A stretch of DNA of 64,000 nucleotides, from assembly GCA_036278935.1 (NCBI GenBank), contig DASUKA010000044.1, positions 1 to 64,000 of the forward strand. Reading direction: 5' to 3'. A model generated the notes under the pieces. It had not been told where the DNA came from. It did no database searches and saw nothing but the letters and a program-made list of their open reading frames with translations. The stretch comes from DASSNR01 sp036278935. Lineage in GTDB: Bacteria > Gemmatimonadota > Gemmatimonadetes > Gemmatimonadales > Gemmatimonadaceae. A program made the position numbers and the translations under genes. Below are positions 1 to 8,988 of the stretch, in pieces (within the stretch, counting starts at the first letter, position 1; every line of letters begins with the position of its first letter).

Positions 1-1611
1 CACCTTGTTGTGCTTGAGGTGGTGGAGCAGGACGACCGGGGCCCCGGTGAGGTCGGAGGTCATGAAGACCGCGGTACCGGGCACCCGGGGCGGCTTGCGG
101 CGCTTGACGTCCCGCAGGAAGTGCTCGATCGGCAGGCTGGCGTTAGCCAGGATATCCCGCAACACCTCCCGTCCACTTTTCCACGTGGTCATCATCGTGT
201 ACACCACCGCCGCAATGACGATCGGTACCCATCCACCGCTCGCGATCTTGATGACGTTGGCGGCCAGGAATGAAACGTCAATGATCAGGAAGAAAACGAG
301 GAAGAGGATGGCGTTCCGCTTCGACCACCCGAGCCTGGACTGGGCGATGACGAAGAAGAGGAGCGTGGTGATGACCATCGTCCCGGTCACTGCGATGCCG
401 TATGCGGCGCCCAGCGCATCCGCCGACCTGAAGTACAGCACGAGCAGGATGCACCCCACCATGAGTGCCTTGTTGATCTCGGGCACATAGATCTGCCCGG
501 ACTCCTCCGCGGAAGTATGCCGTATCGTGATGCGTGGGCTGTAGCCGAGCTGCGCCGCTTGTTGCGTGAGCGAGAACGCCCCGGAGATGAGCGCCTGCGA
601 GGCGATGACCGCCGCGGTGGCCGCCAGCACGACCATGGGATAGAGCAGCGACGTCGGGAAGAGCCGGTAGAACGGGTTCTGGGCCGCGGCCGCGCTGCGG
701 AGGAGGAGCGCACCCTGCCCGAAGTAGTTGAGCAACAGCGCCGGGAAGACGAGCGCGAACCAGGCGAGTCGGATGGGACGCCGCCCGAAGTGCCCCATGT
801 CCGCGTACAACGCTTCGGACCCGGTGACCGCCAGGATCACGACGCCAAGAATGAAGAACCCCTGCACACCGTTGTGCGCGAAGAACCGGACGGCATACCA
901 CGGGTTCACGGCGAGGAGGATCCGAGGCGCCAAAATGATCTCCCGCGCGCCAAAGACCGCTATGCTCAGGAACCAGAGCGCCATGATGGGGCCAAAGACC
1001 ACGCCGATGCGCGTCGTGCCGTACCGCTGGAGCAGGAAGAGCACGAGGAGGATGACCACCGTGAGCGGGACGATGACGGTGCTGAGCACCGGCGCCGCGA
1101 CTGTGAGCCCGTCCATTGCGCCGAGCACCGAGATGGCGGGCGTGATGATGCCGTCGCCGTAGAGCAGCGCGGCCCCGAGCAGGCCGAGCGCCACGAGCAC
1201 GGCGGCGCGAGCACCGGCCGTCCGCGCGCGGAACTGCTGTTGGATGAGGGCAAGCAGGGCCAGCACTCCACCCTCCCCGCGGTTGTCCGCGCGCATGATG
1301 AACAGGAGGTATTTCACACTGACGATCAGCGTGAGCGACCAGATGAACAGCGACAGCACCCCGTACACATTCACGGGCGTGCGCCCGATCGCGTACTCGC
1401 CGCTGAAGCATTGCTTGAGGGCGTACAGTGGGCTCGTCCCGATGTCGCCGTAGACGACGCCGAGCGCCGTCAGGGACAACAGGCCGAGCCGCCGCCCCGT
1501 GGGGGGCAGTTCGGCGGCGTGATGCCCATGCTCTGTCTGTGGTGTGGCTGTCGGGGTCGGTGACACTCGCTCCGGTGCTTGCGAACCTGTTGGACGGACG
1601 TCTGGATACAT
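1..1611 (-). CDS. kup: Kup-family potassium uptake transporter (3' end outside window)
   Basis: Low-affinity K+ uptake permease (probably K+/H+ symport) of the inner membrane. The frame reads 537 codons without a stop and leaves the window on the left. The Kup family is usually about 620-670 residues, so roughly 100 C-terminal residues are missing. The family signature GVVYGDIGTSPLYALK lies near residue 50, followed by hydrophobic helices; the last visible residues (APVVLLHHLKHNK) match the cytosolic part after the membrane domain. The ATG at 1611 is the first Met before the signature; a short His-rich cytosolic tail precedes helix 1. It follows the KdpDE-like genes on the same strand after 129 bp, which suggests K+-responsive control of this transporter. 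Product is clear from the motifs; control by the two-component pair is inferred. Confidence 0.93.
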   Translation of the reverse strand, partial: MYPDVRPTGSQAPERVSPTPTATPQTEHGHHAAELPPTGRRLGLLSLTALGVVYGDIGTSPLYALKQCFSGEYAIGRTPVNVYGVLSLFIWSLTLIVSVKYLLFIMRADNRGEGGVLALLALIQQQFRARTAGARAAVLVALGLLGAALLYGDGIITPAISVLGAMDGLTVAAPVLSTVIVPLTVVILLVLFLLQRYGTTRIGVVFGPIMALWFLSIAVFGAREIILAPRILLAVNPWYAVRFFAHNGVQGFFILGVVILAVTGSEALYADMGHFGRRPIRLAWFALVFPALLLNYFGQGALLLRSAAAAQNPFYRLFPTSLLYPMVVLAATAAVIASQALISGAFSLTQQAAQLGYSPRITIRHTSAEESGQIYVPEINKALMVGCILLVLYFRSADALGAAYGIAVTGTMVITTLLFFVIAQSRLGWSKRNAILFLVFFLIIDVSFLAANVIKIASGGWVPIVIAAVVYTMMTTWKSGREVLRDILANASLPIEHFLRDVKRRKPPRVPGTAVFMTSDLTGAPVVLLHHLKHNKV

Positions 1612-1740
1612 GCCGGTGATTCACGTGGGACGGGTAGGCGCCGGAGTGGCCAACGCGTCCGGCGCTGAGCCGGCCGCGGCCCGGCGCGCAGGCACGTACG
1701 GCACGCTTTCAAGCGCGACGGAAGTCTATCCGGGAGGGCG

Positions 1741-3159
1741 TTAAAACCGCGTGAACGCGGCGGGGGCAACCGGGGTGGCGGCCGCAGGCAGCTCGAACAG
1801 GAAGATGCTCCCGCCCCCCGGGCGCGGCTCGTAGCGCACCGCTCCGTGCTGCGCCTCGGCCAGGCGCCGGGCAATGGCCAGCCCCAACCCCGCGCCGCCG
1901 ACGTCGGGCCGCGCCCCGGGGGGCCGATAGAACGGCTCGAAGATCCGGTCCTGTTCGCCAGGCGGAATGCCCGGGCCCCGATCGGCCACACCGAAGCGGA
2001 GCCGGCCGCCGCACCGCTCCACGAAGAGCTCCACCGGCGTCACAGGCGGCCCGTACTTGAGCGCGTTCTCGACGAGATTCGCCAGAACGCGCATCGACTG
2101 CACGATGTCGAAGGTGCCGAACAGCACGGCGCCGCTCTGGTCATGCCGCACGCATAGCGCCTGCGCACCGGGGAGCTCGCGCACGTGGTGCACCACCGCT
2201 CCCACCAGATCGTCGGCGGTGTTCAGCTCCAGGTGCATCGACATGTCGCCGGCGTTGAGCCGCGAGAGATCGAGCAGGTCGCCGACGAAGCGGTCCAACC
2301 GATCGGCTTCCTCCTCGATCGATGCGGCGTCCGGACTGCCGTGGCTCGCCAGGCGGTGCGCGATGGCCTTGATGGTGGTCAGCGGCGTTCGCACATCGTG
2401 CGAGACCCCGGCAATCAGCGCGTTCCTGAGTGCATCGGCCTGCCGCAGTGCTTCCGCCCGCTCCGCCTCCGCTACCAGGCGCACGCGCTCGACGCCGAGT
2501 GCCGCGTAGTATGCCAGTACATCGAGAAACCGACGCTGCGCGGGATCCAGGGCAATCGGCGCCGAGTGCGCGATGCGCAGCACGCCGACGGTGCGCGCAC
2601 GGACCTGCAGCGGCACATTCATGATGCTCGCATCGCTGGCCGCGGGCGTGGGCCCGGCGCGGTCGAGAGAGATGTCGCAGTGCTCCACGCCAAGCGTCGT
2701 GCGGATGACGTTCGCGATGGCAGCCAGCGCATCCTCCGCGCGGCCGACGTTCAAAGTCTCCGCGCCAAGCACCGCCAGTCGTTCCACTTCGATGGCCCGC
2801 TGCCGCGCTTCCTCGGCACGCTGCTGCGCGCGATTCAGCAGATGTGTGGCGACGATGCTCGTCACGAGGAACGCGGCCAGCACGATCCAGTCGAACGGAT
2901 CTTCGATCGCGACCGTGTAGTAGGGCGGGAGAAAGACGTAGTTGAACAGCACAAAGGCGAGCACCGCCAGCAGGAGACCGAGCGTACGCCCCCCAGCGGC
3001 GCTTCCCAGCAGCACGACGAGCAGAAAGGTGAGTGCGACGTGCGCCGTGGTCAGATGTCCGCGAATGGCCGCCATTCCCACGGTCACCGCCGCCAGCGCT
3101 ATGAGCGACAGCACCCACACGACCACGCGCCTCGGCGGCGCGCGATGGCTACGTGCCAT
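1741..3159 (-). CDS. KdpD-like sensor histidine kinase lacking the N-terminal KdpD/Usp domains
   Basis: Membrane sensor kinase. Residues about 12-108 form the four-helix DUF4118 membrane region typical of KdpD. A GAF-like domain follows at about 135-230. The HisKA H-box GVSHDVRTPL has its phospho-acceptor at His254. The ATPase has an N-box around NLVENALKYG (361-370), a G1 box DRGPGIP and a G2 box GGAGLGLAIARR. At 472 residues it is about half the length of full KdpD: the N-terminal ATP-binding KdpD domain and the universal-stress domain are absent. Its start overlaps the end of the response regulator gene by 11 bp, so the two are almost certainly co-translated. The kup gene lies downstream. 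A role in K+ or osmotic sensing is inferred from family and neighbour. Confidence 0.92.
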   Translation of the reverse strand: MARSHRAPPRRVVVWVLSLIALAAVTVGMAAIRGHLTTAHVALTFLLVVLLGSAAGGRTLGLLLAVLAFVLFNYVFLPPYYTVAIEDPFDWIVLAAFLVTSIVATHLLNRAQQRAEEARQRAIEVERLAVLGAETLNVGRAEDALAAIANVIRTTLGVEHCDISLDRAGPTPAASDASIMNVPLQVRARTVGVLRIAHSAPIALDPAQRRFLDVLAYYAALGVERVRLVAEAERAEALRQADALRNALIAGVSHDVRTPLTTIKAIAHRLASHGSPDAASIEEEADRLDRFVGDLLDLSRLNAGDMSMHLELNTADDLVGAVVHHVRELPGAQALCVRHDQSGAVLFGTFDIVQSMRVLANLVENALKYGPPVTPVELFVERCGGRLRFGVADRGPGIPPGEQDRIFEPFYRPPGARPDVGGAGLGLAIARRLAEAQHGAVRYEPRPGGGSIFLFELPAAATPVAPAAFTRF

Positions 3160-3856
3160 CCGGCGGCTCCGCCTCGAAACGATAGCCCACGCCCGGCTCG
3201 GTCAGCAGGTATCGCGGCGCGTAGGAGTCTCGCTCGATTTTACGCCGCAGGTGGGCGACGTACACGCGGAGGTAGCTCTGCGGATCGCCGGACGACGGCC
3301 CCCAGACCGCACGAAAGAGCTGTTGGTGCGTCATCGTGCGGCCGGCGTTGGTGACGAGCGCCTGCAAGAGCGCCCACTCGGTCGGCGAGAGGTGCATGGC
3401 CTCGCCATCGCGCAGCACTGTCCGGCGAGCGACGTCGATGGTGAGATCGCCCAGCACGAGAGGGTGATCGCCGCCCGGCACTGGCGCCATTCGGGCGCGC
3501 CGGAGCTGCGCGCGCACGCGCGCACGAAACTCGAAGACGCTGAAGGGCTTCGTCACGTAATCGTCCGCGCCGGCATCCAGCAGGCGGACCTTCTCCTCCT
3601 CGGAGTGCCGGGCGGATAGCACGATGATCGGCGCACTGGACCACTGGCGCACGCGCCGGCAGACGTCCACCCCCTCCATGTCCGGCAGACCGAGATCGAG
3701 CACCACGAGATCAGGATGCTCGGCCTCCGCCAGAGCCACGCCCGCCTGTCCGCTCGCGGCCTCCGTGAGGTGGTCCACATCGCCGGCCAGCGCATCGCGC
3801 ACCACGGCGCGGATCTTCGTCTCGTCTTCGATCACGAGGACCCTCAGAGCGCTCAG
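3149..3856 (-). CDS. KdpE-like OmpR-family response regulator
   Basis: Receiver plus winged-helix DNA-binding regulator, partner of the adjacent KdpD-like kinase. Counting from the chosen start, the acidic pocket is IEDE (9-12), the phospho-acceptor is Asp54 in VVLDLGLPD, and the conserved Lys103 lies in DYVTKPF. The C-terminal half (about 130-230) is a Trans_reg_C domain. Homology begins at LRVLVIEDE, but no ATG, GTG or TTG lies close upstream in this frame. The plausible starts are CTG at 3856, which overlaps the preceding gene's TGA as CTGA, or CTG at 3847. Upstream in-frame alternatives would lie inside the neighbouring gene. Start coordinate is therefore uncertain; product is not. Likely acts on this operon including kup (inferred). 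Confidence 0.88.
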   Translation of the reverse strand: MSALRVLVIEDETKIRAVVRDALAGDVDHLTEAASGQAGVALAEAEHPDLVVLDLGLPDMEGVDVCRRVRQWSSAPIIVLSARHSEEEKVRLLDAGADDYVTKPFSVFEFRARVRAQLRRARMAPVPGGDHPLVLGDLTIDVARRTVLRDGEAMHLSPTEWALLQALVTNAGRTMTHQQLFRAVWGPSSGDPQSYLRVYVAHLRRKIERDSYAPRYLLTEPGVGYRFEAEPPDGT

Positions 3857-4278
3857 GGACCCTCCGATTTCGCGGGCCGACCGGGATGTACGCTCGCCCG
3901 CTCGCTCGTGGCGACCGTGTCCCCGCGCACCTCGCGATGCCGATCCACCCAGTAGCCCCACGGCACGAACACCCACAGGGCGAGCGTGGTGACGGCGAGC
4001 GCTTGCTCGTTGGGGGGCGGGGGCCCGGCGAAGCCGCTCACGAAGACCAGGATGAGGACGACGGCAGCCAGCAGGCTGTGGGTCACCGGGTAGGAGACGA
4101 CATCCAGTGGGCTCGCCGCCATGAGTCCAGGCACAATACGCACGTGCTCCACACCCAGCAGCAGCGGAATCGGCCACAGCTCATCGAGCCACTGTGCCGC
4201 CAGGATGGGCGTGCCGAGTGAGGTGCGTGGCGCGGCGCGCTTGGCCGCCAGCGCTACGGCGTAGTGGCCCAGAACCAT
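3853..4278 (-). CDS. small integral membrane protein, first gene of the K+ operon
   Basis: 141-residue hydrophobic protein with about three to four membrane segments (around residues 1-12, 28-50, 60-85 and 92-112) and a charged C-terminal tail. The opening MVLGHYAVALAAKRAAP resembles the start of YdjM/DUF4184-like metal-dependent hydrolase membrane proteins, with an early His near helix 1, but the match is too weak to assign a function. Its TGA overlaps the CTG start proposed for the response regulator, so the four minus-strand genes down to kup look like one transcription unit. It may act as an accessory sensor for the kinase; nothing in the sequence proves this. Confidence 0.7.
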   Translation of the reverse strand: MVLGHYAVALAAKRAAPRTSLGTPILAAQWLDELWPIPLLLGVEHVRIVPGLMAASPLDVVSYPVTHSLLAAVVLILVFVSGFAGPPPPNEQALAVTTLALWVFVPWGYWVDRHREVRGDTVATSERASVHPGRPAKSEGP

Positions 4279-4362
4279 GGCCCGGAAGCTAGTGCCGCGC
4301 GAAAGCGGGTGCCAGTCGAAGGCTCCGCGCGACGCGGCGCGCCGCGCCCGCGCGATGGCTGA

Positions 4363-4402
4363 CTTGTCGATTTCCTACACCACGATGTTGACATTCGACA
4401 AG
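4363..4402. promoter_or_regulatory. inverted repeat around the padR -35 box (candidate operator)
   Basis: The octamer cttgtcga (4363-4370) is repeated in perfect inverted orientation as tcgacaag (4395-4402), 24 bp apart. The right arm overlaps the spacer just downstream of the -35 hexamer of the padR promoter. PadR proteins commonly autoregulate through such palindromes, so this is a plausible autoregulatory site. It also lies upstream of the divergent membrane protein/KdpE operon. Confidence 0.5.
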
Positions 4403-4416
4403 ACGGCGACTATCCT
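4388..4416 (+). promoter_or_regulatory. sigma70-type promoter of the padR-permease operon
   Basis: A perfect -35 TTGACA (4388-4393) and a -10 TATCCT (4411-4416) are separated by exactly 17 bp. The predicted transcription start is near 4423, leaving a short leader of about 16 nt before the padR ATG at 4439. This supports 4439 rather than any upstream in-frame codon as the start. Confidence 0.7.
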
Positions 4417-4438
4417 CCGGTCAACCACTGGAGTCCGC

Positions 4439-4768
4439 ATGGCGTCCTCGCCCGATCTGTTGCAGGGAACACTCGACCTCCTCGTCCTCAAAGTCCTCGC
4501 CCTCGGCCCCCTGCACGGCTGGGGCATCGCGCAACGCATCTCCGACATCTCGGAGCAGTTGCTGCGCGTGAACCAGGGGTCGCTCTACCCCGCCCTGCAC
4601 CGGCTCGAGGGTCGCGGCCTCGTGGACGCCGAGTGGACCATGTCCGAGACCTTCCGTCGCGTACGCGTCTACCGACTCACGCCCGCCGGCCGGCGCTGCC
4701 TCACACGGGAGACCCGCAGCTGGCACGAGTACACGCGCGCCGTCAATCTCATTCTGCAGGCGGGCTGA
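4439..4768 (+). CDS. PadR-family transcriptional regulator
   Basis: 109-residue winged-helix repressor. The canonical PadR opening LLQGTLDLLVLKVL is followed by GPLHGWGIAQRI, the recognition region NQGSLYPALHRLEGRGLV and the wing YRLTPAGRR. Length is typical of minimal PadR proteins found in front of orphan MacB-like permeases. The ATG at 4439 is chosen because homology begins directly after it and the promoter lies just upstream; a longer reading from 4277 has no family support. The gene is 9 bp upstream of the permease and is surely co-transcribed. The inducing ligand is not visible from sequence. Confidence 0.93.
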   Translation: MASSPDLLQGTLDLLVLKVLALGPLHGWGIAQRISDISEQLLRVNQGSLYPALHRLEGRGLVDAEWTMSETFRRVRVYRLTPAGRRCLTRETRSWHEYTRAVNLILQAG

Positions 4769-4777
4769 GGCGGCGTC

Positions 4778-7495
4778 ATGCCCACCGGCCGGGAGATGCT
4801 CCGCAACCTTCGGATGCTCGTGGCGCGGCGGGCCGTCGAGCGCGACCTGGACGACGAGCTGCGCGGGCATCTGGAAATGCAGACGCGCATGAACGTAGCG
4901 CAGGGCATGACGCCCGAGGCGGCCCGCGACGCAGCATATCGCGTGTTCGGCTCCATGACGTACGTCAAGGAAGAGCTGCGGGCCGTCCATGGCCGGAGCA
5001 CCGCACCCGTCACCGACCTCCTCGGCCGCGATCTACGCCTGGCGGCGCGGACGCTTCTCCGCCATCGCCGTTTCACGACCGCCATCGTGCTGATCCTGGC
5101 GCTGGGCATCGGCTCCGCCACCTTGATGTTCAGTATCGTCTCCGGCGTGCTGCTCCGCCCCCTACCCTACGCGCACCCCGAGCGGATCGTGATGATCTGG
5201 GGCAACCTGCCCAACCTCAACATGGGCTTTCAGGAGCAGCCGCTTGGCGGCGACGAATTCCGCATCATGCGCCGGAGTACGCAGGCATTCCAGACGGTGG
5301 CCGCATTCCAGACCCAGCCCTTCAATCTTGGCACCGGCGTCGCACCGGAGCGTGTGGACGGCGCGCGTGTGACGAGCGACTTCTTCCGCACCATCGGCGT
5401 GCGTCTGGCGATTGGCCGCGGATTCGCCCGCACGGAAGAGACACCGGGACGCGACCACGTGGTCGTGCTGAGCTGGGCGCTCTGGCAACGGCGCTTCAGC
5501 GGAGACACCGGCGTCATCGGCACGACCGTCGTGTTGAACGCGGAACCGTACGTGGTCATCGGTGTCGCGCCGCAAACCTTCGCCTTCCCGCGCGGCGCAC
5601 AGATGCCCGCCAACTTCCAGTTCCCGCCCCGTACGCAGCTCTGGGTCCCGATGCGGCCGCGGCAGAGCGGCCCGCGGTCGCTGGCCGTGATCGGACGAAT
5701 GCGGCCGGACATCACCATGGCGCGCGCACAGGAGGATCTGGACAGGATCACGCGCATCGAAGATGATCGTCAACCCGCACGCACGGGGTGGTTCGGCACA
5801 CGTGCGGTGCCGCTGCGCACGCAGATGATCGGTCATGTGCGCACCATGCTCCTGATCCTGCTGGCCGCCGTGGCTGTGCTGCTGGCCATCGCGTGCGCGA
5901 ACGCGGCACAGCTCCTGCTGGCGCGGCTACAAGGGCGCCGTAAGGAGCTCGCCCTGCGCGCGGCGATCGGCGCATCGAGCCCGAGGATCGTGCGTGAGCT
6001 GATGATCGAGTCCCTGCTCGTGACCGCGCTGGCCGGCGTGCTGGGAACACTGCTCGGGATGATAGGCATCTCAGTCGCGCGCACCATCGGCCCCGACCGG
6101 CTACCCCGGCTGGCAACCGTCCGCTTCGATGCGCGCGTGGCGCTCATCGCGATCGCCATCACCATGCTATCGGGTCTGCTGTTCAGCCTGCTCCCGGCCA
6201 TCGGGGCAAGCCACGTGCAACTGGGCGATGCACTCCGTCGGGGCGGCCGCCGTGCAGGCGACGGCGCTGCGCCGTCGCCTGCACGGCGCATGCTCATTGC
6301 CGTGGAGGTCGCGCTGTCGGTGGTATTGCTGGTCTCGTCGGGGCTGCTCATCCGCAGCCTGGTGCACGAGCTCGGCGGCGATCTGGGCTTCGAGGCGCCC
6401 CATGGAATCACGTTCGAGGTCACGCTGCCACCGCTCAGCTATCCCGAGACGCCGCTGGCGACGTCAACGCTGCATCCGAAGTCAGTCCCATTCTTTACGG
6501 AGGCCCTGCAGCGCCTCCGTGCCATTCCCGGTGTGGACGCGGCCGCCATCGGCAAACCGCTCCCCATGAGCGGCGAGCAGGATGGCTCGAGCTTTTTCCC
6601 CGAGAATGGCGATCTGCGACTCTACTCGGGCAAGCAGCGCCTGGCAGCCGAATACACTGTGGCGAGTCCGGGCCTGTTCCACGCGCTCGGCACCCCGATC
6701 GTGAGCGGCCGTGACTTCTCCGTGGTGGATCAGCAGACGACGGTTCCGGTGGTCATCATCAACCAGGCGATGGGGAGGTGGCTCTGGCCGGGCCGGAATC
6801 CGATTGGTAAGCGGCTCAAGCTCGGCCGGCTCACCACGCGCTCGCCGTGGATGACGGTGGTGGGTGTGGTAGAGAATATGAAGCTGTACTCGCTCACACA
6901 GGCTCCACGGCCGGAGATGTTCGTGCCGTATACGCAGAGCCCCTTCCCGAGCTTCTCCACCATGCAGTTCCTCGTGCGCTCCTCCCTGCCGCCCGCGCAG
7001 ATCCTGGGCCCGGTCCGGCGCGCGATTGCGTCGGTCGACCCCACCATTCCCGTCGCCCGCGTGCGCACGGTGGATCAACTGGTCGCATCGGTCAGCGAGA
7101 CGGCGCGCTTCGCCACGCTCTGCATGAGCCTCTTCGGGGGCGCCGCCCTGCTCCTCGCGATGGTGGGACTGTATGGCGTGATCGCCTACACGGTGCATCA
7201 ACGCCGGCAGGAGTTCGGCATCCGCGCGGCGTTGGGCGCAACGCGCTGGCAGATCGTTCAACTGGTGGTGCGCGATGGGCTGCGCCTGACGGTGGTGGGG
7301 CTGGCGGCCGGCGGCGTGCTGTCCGTGCTCGCGGGGTGGCTGTTGCGACCGATGCTGTACGAGGTGTCGGTGGTCGACCCGGCCACGCTCGCGGGTGCGG
7401 GTGTATTGCTGCTTGGCGCGGCGCTGGCCGCGTGCTTGTTGCCCGCCGCCCGTGCATCGGCGGTGCGGCCGCGCGCGGCGCTCGACGATCTCTGA
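4778..7495 (+). CDS. ADOP-type MacB-like ABC transporter permease
   Basis: 905-residue integral membrane protein with the duplicated-permease architecture of acidobacterial/gemmatimonad orphan permeases (ADOP). A cytosolic permease-prefix domain occupies about residues 5-75 (ERDLDDELRGHLEMQTRMN). It is followed by helix 1, a MacB periplasmic domain (about 110-330) and three FtsX-type helices with the loop RRKELALRAAIGAS. A second periplasmic domain (about 515-720) and a final FtsX unit containing RRQEFGIRAALGATRWQIV complete the protein. No ATPase gene is adjacent, as usual for this family. An SD (gaggcgg) precedes the ATG by about 7 nt. Probably export or envelope-stress related; substrate unknown. 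Confidence 0.92.
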   Translation: MPTGREMLRNLRMLVARRAVERDLDDELRGHLEMQTRMNVAQGMTPEAARDAAYRVFGSMTYVKEELRAVHGRSTAPVTDLLGRDLRLAARTLLRHRRFTTAIVLILALGIGSATLMFSIVSGVLLRPLPYAHPERIVMIWGNLPNLNMGFQEQPLGGDEFRIMRRSTQAFQTVAAFQTQPFNLGTGVAPERVDGARVTSDFFRTIGVRLAIGRGFARTEETPGRDHVVVLSWALWQRRFSGDTGVIGTTVVLNAEPYVVIGVAPQTFAFPRGAQMPANFQFPPRTQLWVPMRPRQSGPRSLAVIGRMRPDITMARAQEDLDRITRIEDDRQPARTGWFGTRAVPLRTQMIGHVRTMLLILLAAVAVLLAIACANAAQLLLARLQGRRKELALRAAIGASSPRIVRELMIESLLVTALAGVLGTLLGMIGISVARTIGPDRLPRLATVRFDARVALIAIAITMLSGLLFSLLPAIGASHVQLGDALRRGGRRAGDGAAPSPARRMLIAVEVALSVVLLVSSGLLIRSLVHELGGDLGFEAPHGITFEVTLPPLSYPETPLATSTLHPKSVPFFTEALQRLRAIPGVDAAAIGKPLPMSGEQDGSSFFPENGDLRLYSGKQRLAAEYTVASPGLFHALGTPIVSGRDFSVVDQQTTVPVVIINQAMGRWLWPGRNPIGKRLKLGRLTTRSPWMTVVGVVENMKLYSLTQAPRPEMFVPYTQSPFPSFSTMQFLVRSSLPPAQILGPVRRAIASVDPTIPVARVRTVDQLVASVSETARFATLCMSLFGGAALLLAMVGLYGVIAYTVHQRRQEFGIRAALGATRWQIVQLVVRDGLRLTVVGLAAGGVLSVLAGWLLRPMLYEVSVVDPATLAGAGVLLLGAALAACLLPAARASAVRPRAALDDL

Positions 7496-7617
7496 CGATC
7501 GCACTCCGTCCTTCGCACTGACGCCCCCTGCCCTTCTCCGGACCGCAGCGAGCAACCGCATTCACCCCGCCGCCAAGACGTCTTGGTGATCGACAGGCCA
7601 TCCAGTAGCTTGCCCGC

Positions 7618-8178
7618 ATGCACGTTCTCGACGCTATCCAGACGCGCCGGTCGATCAAGCGGTTCACGGATCGGCCGGTCTCCCGCAGCGAAATCGAGGC
7701 GGTCCTCTCCGCTGCCGCGTTCGCGCCGAACCACCGACTCACGCTTCCCTGGCGCTTCTACGTGCTGGGGCCAGAGGCACGCCATGCCTACGGACTGGCG
7801 CTCGGCGATCGCAAGGCACGCAAGCTGACCGATCCTGACGCCGTGGCCACGCTTCGGCAGGCGATGGCCGCGGAGCAGCGCGCGCTACCCTGCATGATTG
7901 CGATCGCCGTCGTCACCCACGACGATCCGGAGATTCGTGAGGAGGACTACGCCGCCGCGATGATGGCCATCCAGAATCTCTCGCTCGCGGCAGTCGAGTT
8001 GGGACTCGGCACGCATATCAAAACGGGAGCCGTAATGAGCACCGCCGCCGCACGTGCAGCGGTGGGAGTGCCTGATGATCAGCGCATCATCGCCGTCGTC
8101 AACCTCGGCGAGCCCGCCAGTATCCCGCCGGAAAAACCCCGACGGCCCGCGTCGGAGCACACCAGGTGGCTCGAGTAG
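7618..8178 (+). CDS. nitroreductase-family FMN-dependent oxidoreductase
   Basis: 186-residue member of the NADH/FMN nitroreductase superfamily. The N-terminal FMN-phosphate-binding stretch TRRSIKRFTDRPV and the following AFAPNHRLTLPWRFYV are typical. The central AAMMAIQNLSLAAVELGLGTHIKTG is the dimer-interface helix plus FMN-ring segment, and the end VVNLGEPASIPPEKPRR matches the family. Likely reduces quinones, nitro-compounds or other electrophiles; the true substrate cannot be read from sequence. It stands alone, convergent with the TSUP exporter. The SD is weak. Confidence 0.9.
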   Translation: MHVLDAIQTRRSIKRFTDRPVSRSEIEAVLSAAAFAPNHRLTLPWRFYVLGPEARHAYGLALGDRKARKLTDPDAVATLRQAMAAEQRALPCMIAIAVVTHDDPEIREEDYAAAMMAIQNLSLAAVELGLGTHIKTGAVMSTAAARAAVGVPDDQRIIAVVNLGEPASIPPEKPRRPASEHTRWLE

Positions 8179-8256
8179 CCTGGTAACGCGAACGGCGCGC
8201 AGCAAAAGCGGGACGAACACGCTGGTGAGGGGCGCTCCGCTGAGGTCATATCGGCA

Positions 8257-8988
8257 TTACCGCGCGATACTCGTCCCGATCATATAGACGCCGAGCACCA
8301 CCAGAAGCACGCCGATCACGCTCCGGAAGGCGCGCGGCGGCAGATGGCCCAGAACCCGGGTGCCGAGCGCCGTGCCAATCACGGCGCCGGCGGTCGCGAT
8401 GAGCACGGGCGGCCATACACTCGCGATCTGCCTGCCCTGCGTTGCGAGGTAGACCGGCAGGCGCGCGAGGTCGACGAAGATCGCGACGGCCGTTGCCGTC
8501 GCGACGAATGCTTCCTTGGGCACATCGAAGCCGAGCATCGCGGCGGACCGAATGCCCCCCTGATTTCCCACCAGCCCACCGAGCGCGCCCGAGAGTGCGC
8601 CCGCCGTCCACGCGCTCACGCGGCCCCACCGAACGTGCTCCATCCACCCGGATAGCTGGGAGGCGCCGGCGAGCACGAGCAGCACGCCAAAGATGACGGC
8701 GAGTGCCCGGCTCGACGCGCCTGTGTGAGCGAGCGCGCCGGCGAGCCCGCCCGCCGCGCTCGCGATACCGAAGCCGAGCAGGACGCGCCGGTCCACGTGC
8801 CGGCGGAGAATCCAGAACCGCTGCACCGTGGCGATGAAGTGCGGAATGGCGATGGCCGCAACGGCCAGTTTCGTGCCCGTCCGGAGCGCAAGCGCGGGCG
8901 TGAGCAGACTCCCGATACCGAATCCGGCAACGGAGGCGATCCCGCCGGCCACAATGGCGACGGCGGCGAGAAAGAGATGGAACAGCAT
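8257..8988 (-). CDS. TSUP/TauE-SafE family membrane transporter
   Basis: 243-residue integral membrane protein with about eight helices arranged as two repeats (roughly 1-105 and 130-240), as in TauE/SafE sulfite/organosulfonate exporters. Diagnostic segments are IVAGGIASVAGFGIGSLLTP in the first repeat and GALGGLVGNQGGIRSAAML in the second. The ATG at 8988 directly precedes the first helix; the longer reading to 9162 adds a non-hydrophobic Arg/His-rich extension overlapping the small gene on the other strand, so it was rejected. Substrate unknown; sulfur oxyanions are typical for the family. Confidence 0.9.
   Translation of the reverse strand: MLFHLFLAAVAIVAGGIASVAGFGIGSLLTPALALRTGTKLAVAAIAIPHFIATVQRFWILRRHVDRRVLLGFGIASAAGGLAGALAHTGASSRALAVIFGVLLVLAGASQLSGWMEHVRWGRVSAWTAGALSGALGGLVGNQGGIRSAAMLGFDVPKEAFVATATAVAIFVDLARLPVYLATQGRQIASVWPPVLIATAGAVIGTALGTRVLGHLPPRAFRSVIGVLLVVLGVYMIGTSIAR

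Noticed and set aside
278..1624. 448-residue minus-strand open frame over the kup gene
   Set aside because: Arg/His-rich shadow in a different frame; the Kup frame (codon starts at 1611, 1608 ...) carries all motifs and runs off the edge.
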